A stretch of DNA of 64,000 nt, taken from the NCBI GenBank assembly GCA_029783825.1, contig JAREIK010000727.1:107001-171000 (forward strand). The letters run 5' to 3'. Made by a program: the position numbers and the translations under genes. Positions within the stretch are counted from its first letter, which is position 1. Each line of letters opens with the position of its first letter. The notes under the pieces are model-generated. The model was not told where the DNA came from. It searched no databases and saw nothing but the letters and a program-made list of their open reading frames with translations. The stretch comes from Sapria himalayana. Lineage: Eukaryota > Streptophyta > Magnoliopsida > Malpighiales > Rafflesiaceae. This document shows positions 61,690 to 64,000 of this stretch, in pieces.

Positions 61690-64000
61690 ATCTATCTATC
61701 TAATTGTATATCTGTCAATATATCTATATATCTATCAATCTATATAACTATCTATTTATGTATTTATCTATCTATCTATTAGTTTAACTGTCTGTCTATC
61801 TTTTTTTCTATCTATCTATATATGTGTCTATTTATATTTTTATTTGTTTTATTTCGGTTTCAATCTATTTATCTGTCTATAATTTTATAAGTCTATATAT
61901 CTAACTATATTTTTGTATTTTAGTATATCTATCAATATATATATATATATATATATATATCCATCTGACTATCTATCTATATAACTATATATTTATTTAT
62001 CTGTATGTCTATCTATCTTTCTATATTTATGTCTATCTATATTTCTATATATATATATATATCTACTTAACTATCACTCTATGTATCAACCTATCAATCT
62101 ATATATCTTTCTATCTGTCTATATGTTTATATGAATATCTTTTTGTTTATCTATTAATCAATCAATCTTTCTTTCTAAAGATCTTTTTCTATCTATCTAT
62201 CTATCTATTTATGTATATGTGTATCCAACAATTTTTATATTTCTCAACCTTTCAATCTTTTAATATATGAATATGTAAATATATCTATTTGTTTATCAAT
62301 CTATCTATTTGTTTATCCACCTAATTGTCTAAGTGTGTATCTATCTGTCTATCTATTTATAGATACATAGTCTATTTATAATTAGTGATAAATAGTGAGA
62401 GATTGATAGATAGGCAAATATATATAGTCTATCTATCTAAATATTTATTTATGTGTCTATGTCTCTATCTATCTATTTGTATATCTCTCTATCTATCTAT
62501 ATTTCTATCTTTCTATCTATTTATCTATCTATTTTCTATTTATCTATGTGTCTATATGTCTATATGTCTATATGTGTATATATCTACCTGTCCATATGTC
62601 TTTGGATGAATGTGTCATTATGTTTATGTGTCTATCTATCTATTTATCTATCTGTCTATTTGTCTATCTCTCTATCTTTCTATTTGTCTATCTATCTTTA
62701 TATCTTTATATCTATCTCACTATTTATTTATATATCTATCTATCTATCTATATATGTATCTATTAATCTATATATCTGCCTATAATTCTATCTATCTATC
62801 TTTCTATCTTTCTATCTTACTATCTATCTATTTAACTATATATCTACCTTTTTATTTATCTATCTATTAATATATCTATTTATCTGACTATATGCCTATC
62901 TATCTATTTATCTATATATCAATCTGTCACTAATTATCTATCAATTAGTCTATCTATTTATCTGTCTATCTATCTGTCTATCTATCTATCTATATATCAA
63001 TCTATCCATCTATATAACTATCTATTTGTCTATATTCCTGTTAATTTGTCTATTTGTCTTTCTATCTATATAACTATATATTCGTCTATTTGTTTATCTG
63101 TCTTTATATTTATCTATCGATCTTTGTATATGTTTATATGTCTATATCTTTATTTGTCTATGTGTTTATCTATCTATTTATTTATCTATCTATCTATTTG
63201 CTATTTTTATAAATGTCTATCTATCTATCTATTTGTATGTCTATTTATGTTTCTATCATTCTGTCTATCTATTTGTCTACCTACCTATCTAACTGTCTAT
63301 CAATTTATCTATCTATCTATCTATCTCTTTATCTTTATGTATGTCTGTCTGTCTATCTATATATCTGTCTATCAATATTTTTATCTATCTATTTATCTAT
63401 CTGTCTATTTATTAATCTGTCTATCTATCTATCTATTTGTTAATCTATTTGTCTATCAATTTATCTATCAAACTATCTTTATTTCTGTCTATCTATCTAT
63501 TTGTCTATCTTTTTATTTATCTATCAATCTATCTAACTATTTAATTATCTATCTATTTATCTAATCTCTCAGTCTAACTATTTGTCTAATTATATATATT
63601 TCTATTTTCTATATATCTTTTTATCCTTTCTAACTATCTATCTATTTATCTATCTAACTATCTAAGTATCTATATATCTATCCTTATATCTATCTGTCTT
63701 TTGATCTATCTATCTATTTTTCTATCTATTTATCTATATGTATGTACTTTTATATGTCAATCTATCTATCTATTTATCTGTCACTATATCTTTCTATCAT
63801 CTATCTATCTATATATCTATCTTTCTATCTATATATCTATATATCTATCTCTATCTATCAGTCTATCTATCTTTCTAATAATTTGTCTATTTATCTATCT
63901 TTAAAATGTCTATTAATCTGTCAAAAATTTATATATCAATTTGGCTATATATCCATCTGTCTATCTATCAATCTATCTATCAATCTATCTATCAATAAAT
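52868..64000 (+). repeat. TCTA tetranucleotide array 6 (continues past the window)
   Basis: 11.1 kb of degenerate (TCTA)n, interrupted only by (TA)n islands (56,024-56,079; 57,772-57,820; 61,649-61,687; 61,936-61,960), a (TATG)n patch at 53,457-53,476 and a small inversion near 62,345-62,430. It has the same orientation as every other array in the window and reaches the window edge. None of its more than 40 overlapping plus-strand frames is treated as coding. Confidence 0.98.
62345..62430. repeat. Short inverted (TAGA-oriented) patch inside array 6
   Basis: CTATTTATAGATACATAGTC, then AGTGATAAATAGTGAGAGAT and TGATAGATAGGC: the only clear GATA-strand stretch within array 6, flanked by TCTA on both sides. 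It can pair with neighbouring TCTA to form a hairpin. Confidence 0.75.

Noticed and set aside
52868..64000. Dozens of plus-strand reading frames of 60-200 codons
   Set aside because: Translations are Tyr/Leu/Ser/Ile cycles dictated by TCTA, overlap in two or three frames, and lack promoters or any domain. The same applies to arrays 1-5.
1..64000. tRNA, rRNA or other structured RNA genes
   Set aside because: No A/B box pair with cloverleaf, rRNA core motif or snRNA motif could be recognised by eye; a tRNAscan or Rfam search would be decisive.

Overview
This window looks like a repeat-dominated block from a flowering-plant nuclear genome. The plant assignment rests on an intact plant-type hAT transposase, a plant-like mitochondrial ATP synthase gamma fragment, CACTA (En/Spm) ends with TIRs of the CACTACAAGAAA / CACTACTAAAAA type, Ty1/copia remnants and an ARF1 retrocopy. 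A monocot is possible but cannot be shown from this sequence. About 26 kb (roughly 40%) is a degenerate TCTA (= GATA on the minus strand) tetranucleotide satellite. The rest is mostly AT-rich satellite, dead transposable elements and fragments of host genes. The only gene that looks intact is the hAT transposase at 49,894-52,017.

Layout. 1-2,890: CATA microsatellite, then an AT-rich satellite built on TAGTTATACATA with a long unit of about 525-580 bp. 3,414-4,061: a CACTA right end that carries a perfect 48-bp palindrome. 5,893-10,395: a copia reverse-transcriptase remnant plus TCTA array, duplicated in tandem with a 1.84-kb period, followed by further nested tandem duplications inside the array up to 12,673. 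12,674-21,910: a CACTA-type element, from its CACTACAAGAAATT end to a truncated 3' subterminal region, holding fragments of host genes (mitochondrial ATP synthase gamma and a Q-rich gene with an exon/intron junction). 21,913-22,556: TCTA array. 22,557-25,104: two diverged direct copies of an LTR-like sequence. 25,141-27,228: a 2-kb repeat that recurs at 35,641-37,668. 27,860-28,299: a second CACTA 3' end. 28,303-30,618: TCTA array. 30,619-32,560: triplet-repeat region, palindromic TATAC repeats and a snRNP-F fragment. 32,580-35,640: the long-unit AT satellite again, interrupted by an ARF1 processed pseudogene with a 14-bp target-site duplication. 37,690-41,055: a satellite of about 370 bp arranged as strictly alternating A and B monomers. 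42,490-49,094 and 52,868-64,000: the largest TCTA arrays, split by a complete 3,765-bp hAT element (49,095-52,859) with perfect 15-bp TIRs and a perfect 8-bp TSD.

Interpretation. All TCTA tracts run in the same direction, and transposons enter or leave directly from TCTA sequence. The simplest reading is one very large GATA/TCTA satellite domain that has grown by both slippage and unequal exchange and has served as an insertion target; the hAT element is the best-preserved and probably the youngest arrival. The many long plus-strand reading frames rich in Tyr-Leu-Ser-Ile are a mechanical consequence of the TCTA repeat and are not annotated as genes.
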